Shown here: piece by piece, positions 14,980 through 22,784 of the stretch | Layout: every line of letters begins with the position of its first letter | How positions within the stretch are numbered: the stretch's first letter is position 1 | DNA from: Oxalobacteraceae bacterium | GTDB lineage: Bacteria; Pseudomonadota; Gammaproteobacteria; Burkholderiales; Burkholderiaceae_D | DNA: 49,376 nt | NCBI GenBank assembly: GCA_025352145.1 | Contig: JANXTY010000022.1 | Coordinates: 1 to 49,376 of the forward strand | Direction of reading: 5' to 3' | Made by a program: the position numbers and the translations under genes | Notes under the pieces: generated by a model | Seen by the model: only the letters and a program-made list of their open reading frames with translations | Database searches by the model: none | What the model was told of the DNA's origin: nothing

Positions 14980-16251
14980 TTAAGGGCGGTTCATAGAATT
15001 CCAAAATATAGCCCAGAAGCCGTCGTCACGCGGCATCAAGTCTTCAAACTTTGCCATCCGATTCGGGTCATTTGAAAGTAAGGCAGCAATAGCTGGAGCG
15101 ACCGGAGCAAGATAGGTAGCCGCTGCTTTTTTGAAATCGTCAAATCGTAAATCATCGGTGGAACGTTCAAATGCCACGCGATGTGCCGCAATCCATAGCG
15201 CAATAATAATGCGTGGAATTCCTCCTGTAAGCAAAATGATTAGTTCCGCGAATGCGTCGTCCAGCGGCAATTTCTTTTTCACGTACTGGTATTCACATAA
15301 TCTGGGAAAGAACACATGGCGAAAGCGGTGATCCAAAGCTTTTTCAAAGTGCGCCAGCGGATGATAGCCAGCGGTGACAAGTCTTTGCGTGGTGCTCATG
15401 CGTTTAGTCAGCGCGCCAATGCCATCAGGGGTTCCGGAAAGTAATAAGGGCATTTGCCAGATATTAGTAAAGTTCAAGATCCCTTTCAGACAGGCATCTT
15501 CGACTATACTTAGTTCGAGACCGCCTTCCTCATTTTTACGTTTGTTACGGCGCTCAAGGCTTTGAATCTTGAAGAAATTTTGCACTTCATCCAAATGTAG
15601 AAGACCAAGAAAATGACTCGAAGCTACCTGACGCCATTCGTCCAGCATCTGACCGCCATCACGTCGATTTTTGGCAAGCGATGCGGTAAATCGGTTGCCT
15701 TTCATCACATTGTCCCAAGCTATCATTAAATTAGCTGCCATATCGGCAGTACGGCCACTTGCTGGCACATCAGTGGATAGCCAAACGACTTGAGATAGAC
15801 CACTGGCCATTTGCGGAAATTTTTCATGAAAAATTACCTGTTGAGGATAAGTACTCAATCCGCGTAATACCGCTTCAGTTTTGCCGGTCCCGGAATATCC
15901 AACGGCAATAGCAGCACTGGAAGGTGCACGCGGTGGTTTGCGCGCCCCCGCTTCACCACCGACCAAACGCCACGTTTCCGCAAACAAAGGATCGCGATAA
16001 CGATAACCCTGTCGTACCATCAGATCCATCGTAGATTGCAGACGCGCGCCTTCAAGTGCAGGAACGTGCAGGTCGCGCAAAATCATTAAATAGTGCAGCC
16101 GGATGTGTACTGGCATACCCTTAAGATCTCCAGGTAACGGAGGTAAATGAAGTAGCGCTGCCAATGCCTCTTCGCGCGACAAAATGGGACCCAGTCCACG
16201 AGTCAGCATATTACCTTTATACGGGTCATGGTTTGACATGGGAGCCGTCAA
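14980..16251 (-). CDS. tnsC: TnsC-family AAA+ transposition regulator
   Basis: Up to 423 residues. Walker A GYSGTGKT (118-125), Walker B LGLLHLDEVQ (215-224) and sensor-1 region LLLSGTPDG (269-277) mark the TnsC/TniB ATPase. Known role: forms ATP-dependent filaments on target DNA, linking TniQ/TnsD to TnsAB. It directly follows tnsB with a 2-bp gap. The start may be TTG 16251 or the in-frame ATG 16239; the purine run after the tnsB stop (TAAGG) is too close for the former, so ATG 16239 may be the true start. Confidence 0.88.
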   Translation of the reverse strand: MTAPMSNHDPYKGNMLTRGLGPILSREEALAALLHLPPLPGDLKGMPVHIRLHYLMILRDLHVPALEGARLQSTMDLMVRQGYRYRDPLFAETWRLVGGEAGARKPPRAPSSAAIAVGYSGTGKTEAVLRGLSTYPQQVIFHEKFPQMASGLSQVVWLSTDVPASGRTADMAANLMIAWDNVMKGNRFTASLAKNRRDGGQMLDEWRQVASSHFLGLLHLDEVQNFFKIQSLERRNKRKNEEGGLELSIVEDACLKGILNFTNIWQMPLLLSGTPDGIGALTKRMSTTQRLVTAGYHPLAHFEKALDHRFRHVFFPRLCEYQYVKKKLPLDDAFAELIILLTGGIPRIIIALWIAAHRVAFERSTDDLRFDDFKKAAATYLAPVAPAIAALLSNDPNRMAKFEDLMPRDDGFWAIFWNSMNRP

Positions 16252-16253
16252 CC

Positions 16254-18482
16254 TTAGTCGGCGTTAGCGGCCGCGAAGACATTTTTCATCATGTCGACGT
16301 AGGCGGCCTCATCTTCATCAATTGACGTTAGTTCTGACACAATAGGCTCAGTTGCAACTTGCCCTTCAGCCTGTGTTTCCATTTGGCGAGAGTCCGTCAT
16401 TGTAGGTTTGATGCCCCGATGGCGATCCAACGCTTCTGCTGTGAGCGCACGTGCTCCTGCAATGAGAGCTTCGACACGTTGGCGAGACTTCATTGCAAGC
16501 AGTACGTTGGCATGTTCGATCTCAGCGTTATTCAATTTGCCGAACATAAACGCATCGAGTACCTCATCGAAGGTTTGATCTCTGGAGGCGCGTGTTTGCT
16601 CGGAAAGACTCAGATCCAGAAGACCTGTCCCGGCTACGTTCGGAGTCCAAATACGAGAAACCGACCCAGGGAAGTGATGAGCAGAGATATCCCAACTGCC
16701 AAAATTGCGCGCATACGCGGTCCATTGCTCATCATTGATTAAGTCTGACTCATAGTGCAAGCCGCCGAATCTGACCCCTGATCGTGAAACGATGGCTTTC
16801 TGACTGGGTAATAGAGAAGTAATAAGTTCCGCCTGTGGGAATGCGCGGCAGGTTCCAATGCCGACTTCATGCCCCCAGCGCCAAAGACCTGCCGGACTCG
16901 GCATTACCCCGGCGGCGATCATGTGGGTATCCAGTCTCCCTTTACGGTCGGCCGTCAAGTTGTATTCGGAGAAGATGGTGTAGAGATATTCGGTGTATTC
17001 CCGAACAGTTAAGACAGCCTCATTGGGATCAAATCGCCGTAACTCATATTCGGCTCTGCGTGCATCAATGGCACCTGGCACCCATAGATGTTGCCGATCT
17101 TTTTCAATACGGTGCAATACCTCAACCAATCCTTTCAGATCTGGACGATATGGCGGTGCGTAGGACAAACAGGAAATTAACTTAAGACCCGTCGCACTCG
17201 CCGCGCGAGACAGGTATTCGCCACGGTCGCACATAAGAACGGCTGGCATGGTCGGCCATGGGAAGAGGCAGGACATTGGCTGGTACTGCCACAACTTGGC
17301 GAGCAAGGCGGGATCCGCAACTGCGGAGAATAGACTGACCTTCGCGGTGTCCCAACTTGGGCCGGTCAGGCACACGTAGAACCCGACGATAGCCGTCGAC
17401 CAAACGTCAACAATGATATAGACCACCGGCCGGCCAATGATCCACGCTCTATTCACACTAGAGCGAAGATAGATATCGCCAATGGTTGAATCGATCGCCC
17501 ATGTATGTCCTGGGCCGGCGACCCCTTTCCAGTTGCGCCCTGTCATTCCTCGAAGGCTGCGAAGGAAATGACCCTTCGTAGTTCTTTCCAATAGTTTTTG
17601 CAGGCGAGGCACTTCTCTTTCCAAGACTCGCCGCACTTGCCTGCTATTTGGGTATGTTCCTTTTTCCAGTTCAAGAGGAATTAAAACGCCATTCTCGTGC
17701 CGATATCTTTTCACAAAATTACTGTTGAGTATTTGCGTGTACCTATCAGCGTGATCTGGCTTTGGCGTCGGGATTTTTTTGTCGGCAGTAATGATCAAGT
17801 GCCGCCATTCTTCGCTCATACCAGGCTGATCCGGAGGCAGCAACTTTCCTGACGCTTTTGCGATTCGTTGTTTTTCTGTTTTTCGACCTGACTTTTTAAG
17901 ACCACCCGGATCACATGGGCGACGAATACCTGGCGCTCCACATCGGTCGCGACGTGGTCGTAAGCTCTTTTCATTCAAGCCAAAACGACATAGCAGGGAC
18001 CAACACTTATATATTACCGTGCGGCCCAAACCTGATTTTTTTATCGCCTCTTTAACTAAGCCACCAAGACCCTCATTTATAAGGATGCTATCTCTAAGGT
18101 TGTCGTAATCAAGAAAACCAGCCATTGCTGTTTTTCTGATTTCATATCGCACTTTGTCGTTCTCACTGATGACTGGATTAAAGTAATTGTGCTCCTGCTC
18201 AATTTCAACTCTACTAAGAATGTGTTTGTTCTCAAGGTCGTCCAGTTCTGTGTAATTCACCCAGATCAGATCGCCAACTAATGGCAAAGACGATTTCTTT
18301 CTGGGTGAATTGGTAACAGCAAGTTTCTTCCGCCCACCGCGATGCTTTTGCGGTGATATCGATGGATCAATTTTGACCAGTACCACCTTGTCGATGCGCT
18401 TTTCGACCAAAATCACTCGGTAAAACCCTTCATTCCGGCCCGCGAGAATCTGGATGGCTTGATTGTTCATCAAAGGGCCCAT
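16254..18482 (-). CDS. tnsB: TnsB-family DDE transposase
   Basis: 742 residues. The integrase core has the DDE triad Asp331 (HTWAIDSTIGD), Asp419 (VLMCDRGEYL) and Glu454 (GLVEVLHRIE), with 35-residue spacing between the second Asp and the Glu. An N-terminal DNA-binding region and a C-terminal Mu-transposase-like barrel and tail surround it. Known role: binds the repeats in the transposon ends and joins the 3' ends to the target. The ATG at 18482 has GGAGG at ideal spacing and lies 13 nt inside the tnsA reading frame, so tnsA, tnsB and tnsC form one operon. Confidence 0.92.
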   Translation of the reverse strand: MGPLMNNQAIQILAGRNEGFYRVILVEKRIDKVVLVKIDPSISPQKHRGGRKKLAVTNSPRKKSSLPLVGDLIWVNYTELDDLENKHILSRVEIEQEHNYFNPVISENDKVRYEIRKTAMAGFLDYDNLRDSILINEGLGGLVKEAIKKSGLGRTVIYKCWSLLCRFGLNEKSLRPRRDRCGAPGIRRPCDPGGLKKSGRKTEKQRIAKASGKLLPPDQPGMSEEWRHLIITADKKIPTPKPDHADRYTQILNSNFVKRYRHENGVLIPLELEKGTYPNSRQVRRVLEREVPRLQKLLERTTKGHFLRSLRGMTGRNWKGVAGPGHTWAIDSTIGDIYLRSSVNRAWIIGRPVVYIIVDVWSTAIVGFYVCLTGPSWDTAKVSLFSAVADPALLAKLWQYQPMSCLFPWPTMPAVLMCDRGEYLSRAASATGLKLISCLSYAPPYRPDLKGLVEVLHRIEKDRQHLWVPGAIDARRAEYELRRFDPNEAVLTVREYTEYLYTIFSEYNLTADRKGRLDTHMIAAGVMPSPAGLWRWGHEVGIGTCRAFPQAELITSLLPSQKAIVSRSGVRFGGLHYESDLINDEQWTAYARNFGSWDISAHHFPGSVSRIWTPNVAGTGLLDLSLSEQTRASRDQTFDEVLDAFMFGKLNNAEIEHANVLLAMKSRQRVEALIAGARALTAEALDRHRGIKPTMTDSRQMETQAEGQVATEPIVSELTSIDEDEAAYVDMMKNVFAAANAD

Positions 18483-19366
18483 GCAGACCTCCGTGATGCG
18501 ATAGGATTAAGTTCCCAGAATTGCGCTTCGGTGACATACTTTATTGGTTCATGTGGACGCCATCCCCGTCGAAAATCAAGAGGTAGTCTTGCTGACCAGG
18601 CTGCTTGCCAAAATGCGCGTTGGGCTAATTCATGACTGCCAAATGCATCCTCCAATTTTTTTAGAACATATGTAAGCGAGTGACCATTCCATAGACTTTG
18701 GTTCTTTGCTACATAGTCGATTGCGGATTCATCGACTGCAGGGCCCAAAGACCACGGCACGCAATTGCGGAGTGTGTCAGCAATGAGAGCATGGAACATT
18801 GATGGTGTTATTAGTAGCCATTGGACGTCGCGTGCCAGCCAGTATTGGCGCTCGATGGCAAGCAGGCGCCGTTTTTTGTTGATTTCTTCTTGATTCAGCT
18901 TAATTGCAATCGCGAGGAGCTCTAGCTCACCATTTTCGCATTTCAACGTGAGTAGCAGATCAGTTGTCATGAGCCAGTCAGCGGATCGTCCGCCGCCATG
19001 TACTTTGGGATGTTTCACTTCCTGCAGTTTGGCAATTTCCAATGTCCCCGGAAACAGAATTCCGGGCCTGTATGAAAAATATGCAGAAAGCTCGTGGGCT
19101 GAGATGTTGAGGCTCAAAGGAAACTGTTCCCGGCAATCCACTATATTTTTAAGCATTGTGGAAAATAAGATAGTTACCAGCTCTATATCACTGAGCAGTT
19201 CGAGTTGTCGCCCTAACCATGCTTGCAAATGAGAGCGCCCGATGCTCGCAGGGTCACTGCGGCCTACACGATGCCATGCGATATAGTTTTCATATATTCC
19301 TGTTCCTCTGCCTAATTTTCTGTAGCGATCAAGTAGTGCTGGCGTAAATCGTTTTTCTGTTCGCAT
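18470..19366 (-). CDS. tnsA: TnsA-family endonuclease
   Basis: 298 residues from ATG 19366 (AAAAGGAG lies 5 nt upstream; the GTG immediately before it is too close). Candidate catalytic residues of the restriction-enzyme-like fold: Glu56 or Glu62 (RQLELLSDIE), Asp136 (SADWLMTTDLLL) and Lys156 (LAIAIK). TnsA makes the 5' cuts that turn TnsB transposition into cut-and-paste. In the classic protein the residue two before the catalytic Lys is Gln; here it is Ala or Ile. As first gene of the operon it lies nearest the right end, as in Tn7. Confidence 0.85.
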   Translation of the reverse strand: MRTEKRFTPALLDRYRKLGRGTGIYENYIAWHRVGRSDPASIGRSHLQAWLGRQLELLSDIELVTILFSTMLKNIVDCREQFPLSLNISAHELSAYFSYRPGILFPGTLEIAKLQEVKHPKVHGGGRSADWLMTTDLLLTLKCENGELELLAIAIKLNQEEINKKRRLLAIERQYWLARDVQWLLITPSMFHALIADTLRNCVPWSLGPAVDESAIDYVAKNQSLWNGHSLTYVLKKLEDAFGSHELAQRAFWQAAWSARLPLDFRRGWRPHEPIKYVTEAQFWELNPIASRRSAWAL

Positions 19367-19435
19367 CACTTCTCCTTTTGTCGGACTGGCCGATTTTGAA
19401 TGTGTCGTTATGTTTACGTAGGGATGACTTATCCT

Positions 19436-19469
19436 TCACACGAATATTTCGTGTGATTTTTTCAGTCAA
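19436..19469 (-). promoter_or_regulatory. Predicted tnsABC promoter with palindromic operator
   Basis: On the minus strand TTGACT (19464-19469) and TATTCG (19441-19446) lie 17 bp apart, about 70 bp before tnsA. A perfect 9-bp-arm palindrome (TCACACGAA, 3-nt loop, complement; 19436-19456) covers the -10. The adjacent XRE regulator is the natural candidate repressor. On the plus strand the same hairpin is followed by six T, so it may also act as a terminator. Confidence 0.5.
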
Positions 19470-19641
19470 ATTGCCAAAATTTGGGCAAAAAATCCCTATT
19501 GCTGTGTGAGATACACAACATTGTTGACTGTTGAACTTGACGAGGAGGAAGGTAAGAAGGGATACTTCAGTTCTGACTTGAATACCCGAAGCCTTGTGCT
19601 TTACTGGCCGTCATCCACCTTCCTAGGTGTTTGGCGGCTTT

Positions 19642-20022
19642 TTACATGGAATTCTCCTTTTTGTGGGTCGAAATTAATATCGTTTGATTGAGTATGTCCG
19701 TACCAAGAAAACGCATAGCGTCTTTCACGTTCATCAACATGACAACTACCTGGCCACGAGCAAGGTTGTTGGGAAAAATCGATCCGCAATTTAAGTCATC
19801 ACTTTGATTTGCCTGATTTAATTGCTCTTTTTCATCTTGTGTGAGCATCAAGGCATTTGCAATGGCGATTTGTAGTTGAATAGATGGGACATGACGGTCA
19901 CCACGTTCAATACGACTCAAATAGCTAATATCCACACCCGCAGCGATTGCAACGTCGGAGAGTCGTTTATGACGATTTTTGCGAAATGAGCGTATGAGCG
20001 CGCCATACTGTTGAGTTGCCAA
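19642..20022 (-). CDS. XRE-family regulator upstream of tnsA
   Basis: 126 residues. N-terminal Cro/C1-type HTH (RLSDVAIAAGVDISYLSRIE, about 20-40), then a helical region and a C-terminal part (GQVVVMLMNVKDAMRF) that may mediate dimerisation. The start is TTG 20022, supported by GGGAG six bases upstream. It lies between tnsA and the right end of the transposon on the same strand as tnsABC, the position where Tn7-like elements often keep a regulator. A palindrome about 130 bp upstream (20155-20180) and the one over the tnsA promoter are candidate binding sites. Confidence 0.82.
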   Translation of the reverse strand: MATQQYGALIRSFRKNRHKRLSDVAIAAGVDISYLSRIERGDRHVPSIQLQIAIANALMLTQDEKEQLNQANQSDDLNCGSIFPNNLARGQVVVMLMNVKDAMRFLGTDILNQTILISTHKKENSM

Positions 20023-20154
20023 TGCAAGCTCCCATTTGTAATTTTTGCCATTATTTTGCCAGGCGAGTTTTAAGTCAAATGAGGTAATTTGATGGGCAAA
20101 GCGAATTTGTTTGCGTGTAATTCTTTGACGCTAGAGGGAAAAATTGGGTAGTTG

Positions 20155-20180
20155 TTTTGTTCTATGACTACAGAACAAAA
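20155..20180. promoter_or_regulatory. Inverted repeat upstream of the XRE gene
   Basis: TTTTGTTCT and AGAACAAAA, perfect 9-bp arms around an 8-bp spacer. Placed upstream of the leftward XRE gene, it is a candidate operator. It does not resemble the palindrome near tnsA. Confidence 0.4.
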
Positions 20181-20257
20181 ATCACTCAACAAAATGGGGA
20201 TGAAAGTATATTTTTTGCCGTTGTAAGTTTGCAACAAAGTCGAATGAAAATGAGACA

Positions 20258-20575
20258 GTGGAGGAGTTTTTTTGGTTACCGGTAGTGGCGGCTATATTGT
20301 CCAAAATGAAGATTACGTCCGGCCGACTGTTGCCAACGACCGTGTGTTCGACGACGTCGAAGACTATTGAAATATTTCCTCAAGATGATGAAGGCATAGA
20401 AACGACGATCATTTTGATCGACGCGCGCATTTTATTCCTGGGAGGTAGCGGGATTTTGGCGGTGTGGGGTGCTGAACTTGGGGGCGACCGTCCGGATATT
20501 CTTTATGTCGAGAAATTTGATGCCGGCGATGTGCATGCATCAAGCATGTACCTGTTCATTCTGGCTCTGTAAAAA
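20258..20575 (+). pseudogene. Decayed paralog of the membrane protein at 24450-25094
   Basis: A frame ending at 20572 encodes GSGILAVWGAELGGDRPDIL, then YVEKFDAGDVHASSM. This parallels GSKVLAVWGAEDGTDTGPF, then YYIENLDTHEVYAPEI, in the gene at 24450-25094. A different frame just upstream (VTGSGGYIVQNEDYVRPTV) matches that protein's SSGGGGYVNKHGGYVSAPTV region, so at least one frameshift separates the two halves. The membrane-spanning C-terminus is missing. It ends 2 bp before the transposon-end repeats. Confidence 0.65.
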
Positions 20576-20576
20576 T

Positions 20577-20641
20577 CAGAACTATTTGAGAATATCGGCA
20601 TTAAATGAAAACTCACGGAATTAAATGAGAACTGTCAAACA
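20577..20641. repeat. Right end of the Tn7-like transposon with 20-bp repeats
   Basis: Two well-matched 20-bp units (20597-20616 and GGAATTAAATGAGAACTGTC at 20617-20636) and a weaker third (20577-20596) lie head to tail. The outer edge on the minus strand reads TGTTTGACAGTTCTC from 20641, starting with TGT as Tn7-family ends do. Such arrays are TnsB binding sites. The polarity places the element to the left, in agreement with tnsA lying 1.3 kb inside. The exact terminus is inferred. Confidence 0.65.
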
Positions 20642-20728
20642 GCGTGCAACACTTTCCAGTTTAGGGGTGGAAACTATTGGACGCTGTTTCCACCCCTAAA
20701 CTGGAAAGTGTTGCACGCTGTTTGACAG
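20632..20728. repeat. Perfect 43-bp inverted repeat with 11-bp spacer
   Basis: Arms 20632-20674 and 20686-20728 are exact reverse complements around TATTGGACGCT. The left arm starts inside the transposon end (CTGTCAAACA); the right arm covers the 3' end and stop codon of a minus-strand gene remnant. The two arms must have arisen by inverted duplication of the insertion junction. Confidence 0.85.
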
Positions 20729-20851
20729 GCGTTGGGCGTAGCGGGTAGAAGCGTGGGCGCGACAAACTCGCTCCACTTTGTCGAGCAGCGCGCCATCAGC
20801 CAGTGTCGCCCGTCGCAACTCGGCCCAGTCATTCAAGACCACGCGAGATTA
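20696..20851 (-). pseudogene. C-terminal gene remnant abutting the transposon end
   Basis: About 50 codons end at a TAG (20696-20698). The product (VVLNDWAELRRATLADGALL, then DKVERVCRAHASTRYAQRLS, then NSVQHFPV) looks like a genuine helical C-terminus. An in-frame TAA upstream shows truncation. Its last codons lie in the right arm of the 43-bp inverted repeat. It could be the gene whose 3' end served as target for the transposon, but I do not recognise it. Confidence 0.4.
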
Positions 20852-21022
20852 CGTAGTCGATGGCGGCGGCAAGGGTGAAGCGTTGGTGGTTGAGGTGTCG
20901 GTGAAGGATGGTGGCAAATCAATTTTTACGATTTTGGTATAGCAGGCGTCAATTCGCATTTCAAAATGGCTACCAAGTGCGATTGGCTCCAATTGGCCAG
21001 AAACGGTCTAAGAACCTGTTCT

Positions 21023-21538
21023 CTATCTTCTCAACAATAATTGCAAGAAAGCCAGGACCGCGAATTGCAGGCTGGTATTGAGTTTGCGTTCACAGTTTTT
21101 CCATAGTCGCCTACATTTCTCCAACCAGGCAAAAGAGCGCTCCACAACCCAGCGTTTTGGCATCACCACGAAGGTGTGCAGTTCGTTGCGCTTGGCAATT
21201 TCTACTGTTGCTCCCAACATTTCTTTCACGCTGTTAGCAAAGGGTTCACCCACATAAGCACTGTCGGCCAGCACGTTTTTTAGTTCCGACAGCGCTTTTT
21301 TATTGAACGAAAAAGCGGCGAGCGCTCCGGCACGATCCGTTACATTGGCGGTCGTTATCGCAATCGCATGGGGCAATCCTTGCGTATCGACCGCAATATG
21401 GCGCTTGATTCCCGATACCTTCTTGCCTGCGTCATAGCCCTTCTTTTCTGCTGTGTCCGTGTTCTTCACGCTTTGCGCATCAATTATGCAAAAACTCGCT
21501 TTTTCCTTTCGCCCTTCCTTGATTCGCAATACGCACAC
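21023..21538 (-). CDS. IS5-family transposase, catalytic frame (OrfB)
   Basis: 171 residues containing the DDE domain: IDAQSVKNTD with GYDAGKKVSGIKRHIAVD, then VLADSAYVGE, and the C-terminal RWVVERSFAWLEKCRRL with the catalytic Glu. It is expressed as a frameshift fusion with OrfA (21480-21815) and appears intact, so the element may be active. The stop lies 12 bp from the left end of the IS. Confidence 0.88.
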   Translation of the reverse strand: MCVLRIKEGRKEKASFCIIDAQSVKNTDTAEKKGYDAGKKVSGIKRHIAVDTQGLPHAIAITTANVTDRAGALAAFSFNKKALSELKNVLADSAYVGEPFANSVKEMLGATVEIAKRNELHTFVVMPKRWVVERSFAWLEKCRRLWKNCERKLNTSLQFAVLAFLQLLLRR

Positions 21539-21815
21539 CTGATTTTTTTAATGCCTGCTCCAGCAGGCTTGGCTTTTCTTCCGATGGCTTTTCGCTCCAT
21601 ACCTGAAAATATTTGTATACCCTTCCCCACATCGGAAAATCATGAGGAAGAAGTCGCCACGGACATCCGCATTTGAGCACATACAAAATCGCGCAAAATA
21701 CATCGTATAAATCAACTTTCCGCGGACGCGTCCTTTTCCTGGCGTTCTCCAGCAATAACCTGATCGATTCATATTGCTCTCGTGTTACATCACTCCCATA
21801 TTCTTGCCTGTTCAT
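21480..21815 (-). CDS. IS5-family transposase, N-terminal frame (OrfA)
   Basis: 111 residues with the DUF4096-type N-terminus of IS5/IS427 transposases (YDVFCAILYVLKCGCPWRLL, then PHDFPMWGRVYKYFQVW). It overlaps the catalytic frame by 59 bp in another phase, so a full transposase requires programmed ribosomal frameshifting in the overlap, as known for this group. It reads from the right terminal repeat inward. Confidence 0.85.
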   Translation of the reverse strand: MNRQEYGSDVTREQYESIRLLLENARKRTRPRKVDLYDVFCAILYVLKCGCPWRLLPHDFPMWGRVYKYFQVWSEKPSEEKPSLLEQALKKSGVRIANQGRAKGKSEFLHN

Positions 21816-21970
21816 ATCGCCTCCTACTCACAACTAGTTTATTTCTATAGCTTTTGACTCTCAGATAGAGAACAAGTTCTTAGTGGGCCGATTCGTATCG
21901 CGTTAATCTCTCCTCTCGCTGACAACCATTTTCTGATCGCCTCACGATCATCTTCCGATACTGACCTGCG

Positions 21971-22006
21971 ATTCATGATGAAGGTCTGAAAGGATAAGCA
22001 GGCGCA
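21971..22006 (-). pseudogene. Metallophosphoesterase N-terminal stub
   Basis: Twelve codons from ATG 22006 read MRLLILSDLHHE, the first beta-strand and the Asp-x-His metal-binding motif of calcineurin-like phosphoesterases. The reading frame then stops within a few codons. It resembles the starts of the genes at 26358 and 29715, so a fourth phosphoesterase gene probably began here before rearrangement. The short length limits confidence. Confidence 0.4.
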
Positions 22007-22017
22007 TAAAAACCATC

Positions 22018-22782
22018 CTATTGCGTCAGACTAACCAAAACATCGAGCACTTCTGCACAACCGTCCTCGCTGTCAATGGCCAGCTGCATCGGACGTGCGC
22101 GCAGTACTGAGTTATTCGTCATAAGCCACCATAGGGCATCTAGTGGATTCCCGAACGTAATGAGTGCTTGCGCATGCACCAGGTTAAATCTTGCATGGCC
22201 CGCTCCGAATTCGACGCCGACCGGAGTACCACTGGCCCACTCTTGCGATTGCAAATCCCCTGGCATCTCCTTAATAAGTTCATCAAGTTGGTATGTTTTT
22301 CGTGTGCGGCCTCCTTGTCCCCGGTACACACGCATCTCTTCAATTGTTACGTGACGGTCACTAGGTGGACGCAAAGAACCTTTCAGACGGGAAATTGCAT
22401 CTGATATAGAAGTGTCGTCGTTAGGCTGCTTCGCTGCATCTTCCATATCCGCGATCCGTTGATTCGATTCCTCAACAACTTGCAGTGTTTCGTCGATGGC
22501 AGCGCAGGCACGCTCAGCACTTTGCTGTACACCGAGCAGCGCATCATCCGATATCGTTGGCGTGCTTACCCGGATCCATGGAGCAATCGTCTCTTTGATA
22601 CAGTGCTGGCACAGATCAACCGAGACGGTATTGCCATCGCCGAACACCGAATAATATCCTCCGACAAATTCGATGGAATGAAACTCGTGCCATTCGACAT
22701 CATCTTTCGCAAACGATTGTTTGCAGCGATCGCAGGTGATGCCAACGACGTCATCGATTTGAATTTTCTGGGTAGTTTTCAT
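22018..22782 (-). CDS. Zinc-ribbon protein with antitoxin-like C-terminus
   Basis: 254 residues from ATG 22782. The N-terminal 65 residues carry CDRC (17-20) and CQHC (58-61) around FVGGYYSVFGDG, a small zinc-ribbon module common in bacterial hypothetical proteins. After a coiled-coil linker, the last 60 residues (ITFGNPLDALWWLMTNNSVL, then RARPMQLAIDSEDGCAEVLD) resemble the Xre/MbcA/ParS toxin-binding (DUF2384) pattern of an FG start, a WL, and a P-x-L stretch before a glycine. It starts 2 bp after the stop of the gene at 22785-23714. The fusion would make it a candidate antitoxin or immunity-like partner of that gene; this is inference. Confidence 0.55.
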   Translation of the reverse strand: MKTTQKIQIDDVVGITCDRCKQSFAKDDVEWHEFHSIEFVGGYYSVFGDGNTVSVDLCQHCIKETIAPWIRVSTPTISDDALLGVQQSAERACAAIDETLQVVEESNQRIADMEDAAKQPNDDTSISDAISRLKGSLRPPSDRHVTIEEMRVYRGQGGRTRKTYQLDELIKEMPGDLQSQEWASGTPVGVEFGAGHARFNLVHAQALITFGNPLDALWWLMTNNSVLRARPMQLAIDSEDGCAEVLDVLVSLTQ

Positions 22783-22784
22783 GA

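Larger units (their letters stand above)
21011..21880 (-). mobile_element. IS5-family insertion sequence, 870 bp
   Basis: Terminal inverted repeats AGAACCTGTTCTCTATCT (left) and, reading inward from the right, AGAACTTGTTCTCTATCT differ at one position. They are flanked by TA on both sides (21009-21010 and 21881-21882), consistent with a TA duplication. It holds two overlapping transposase frames. Removing it rejoins a 44-codon frame (RIGPL, then DRFWPIGANRTW) across the site. Confidence 0.88.

Noticed and set aside
8487-19366. CRISPR-associated transposon (CAST)
   Set aside because: TniQ plus tnsABC suggested it, but there are no Cas genes and no spacer-repeat array anywhere in the window.
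20875-20940. Plus-strand phrase resembling a coding fragment upstream of the IS5 element
   Set aside because: Frames are short on both strands and no family is recognisable; treated as debris.
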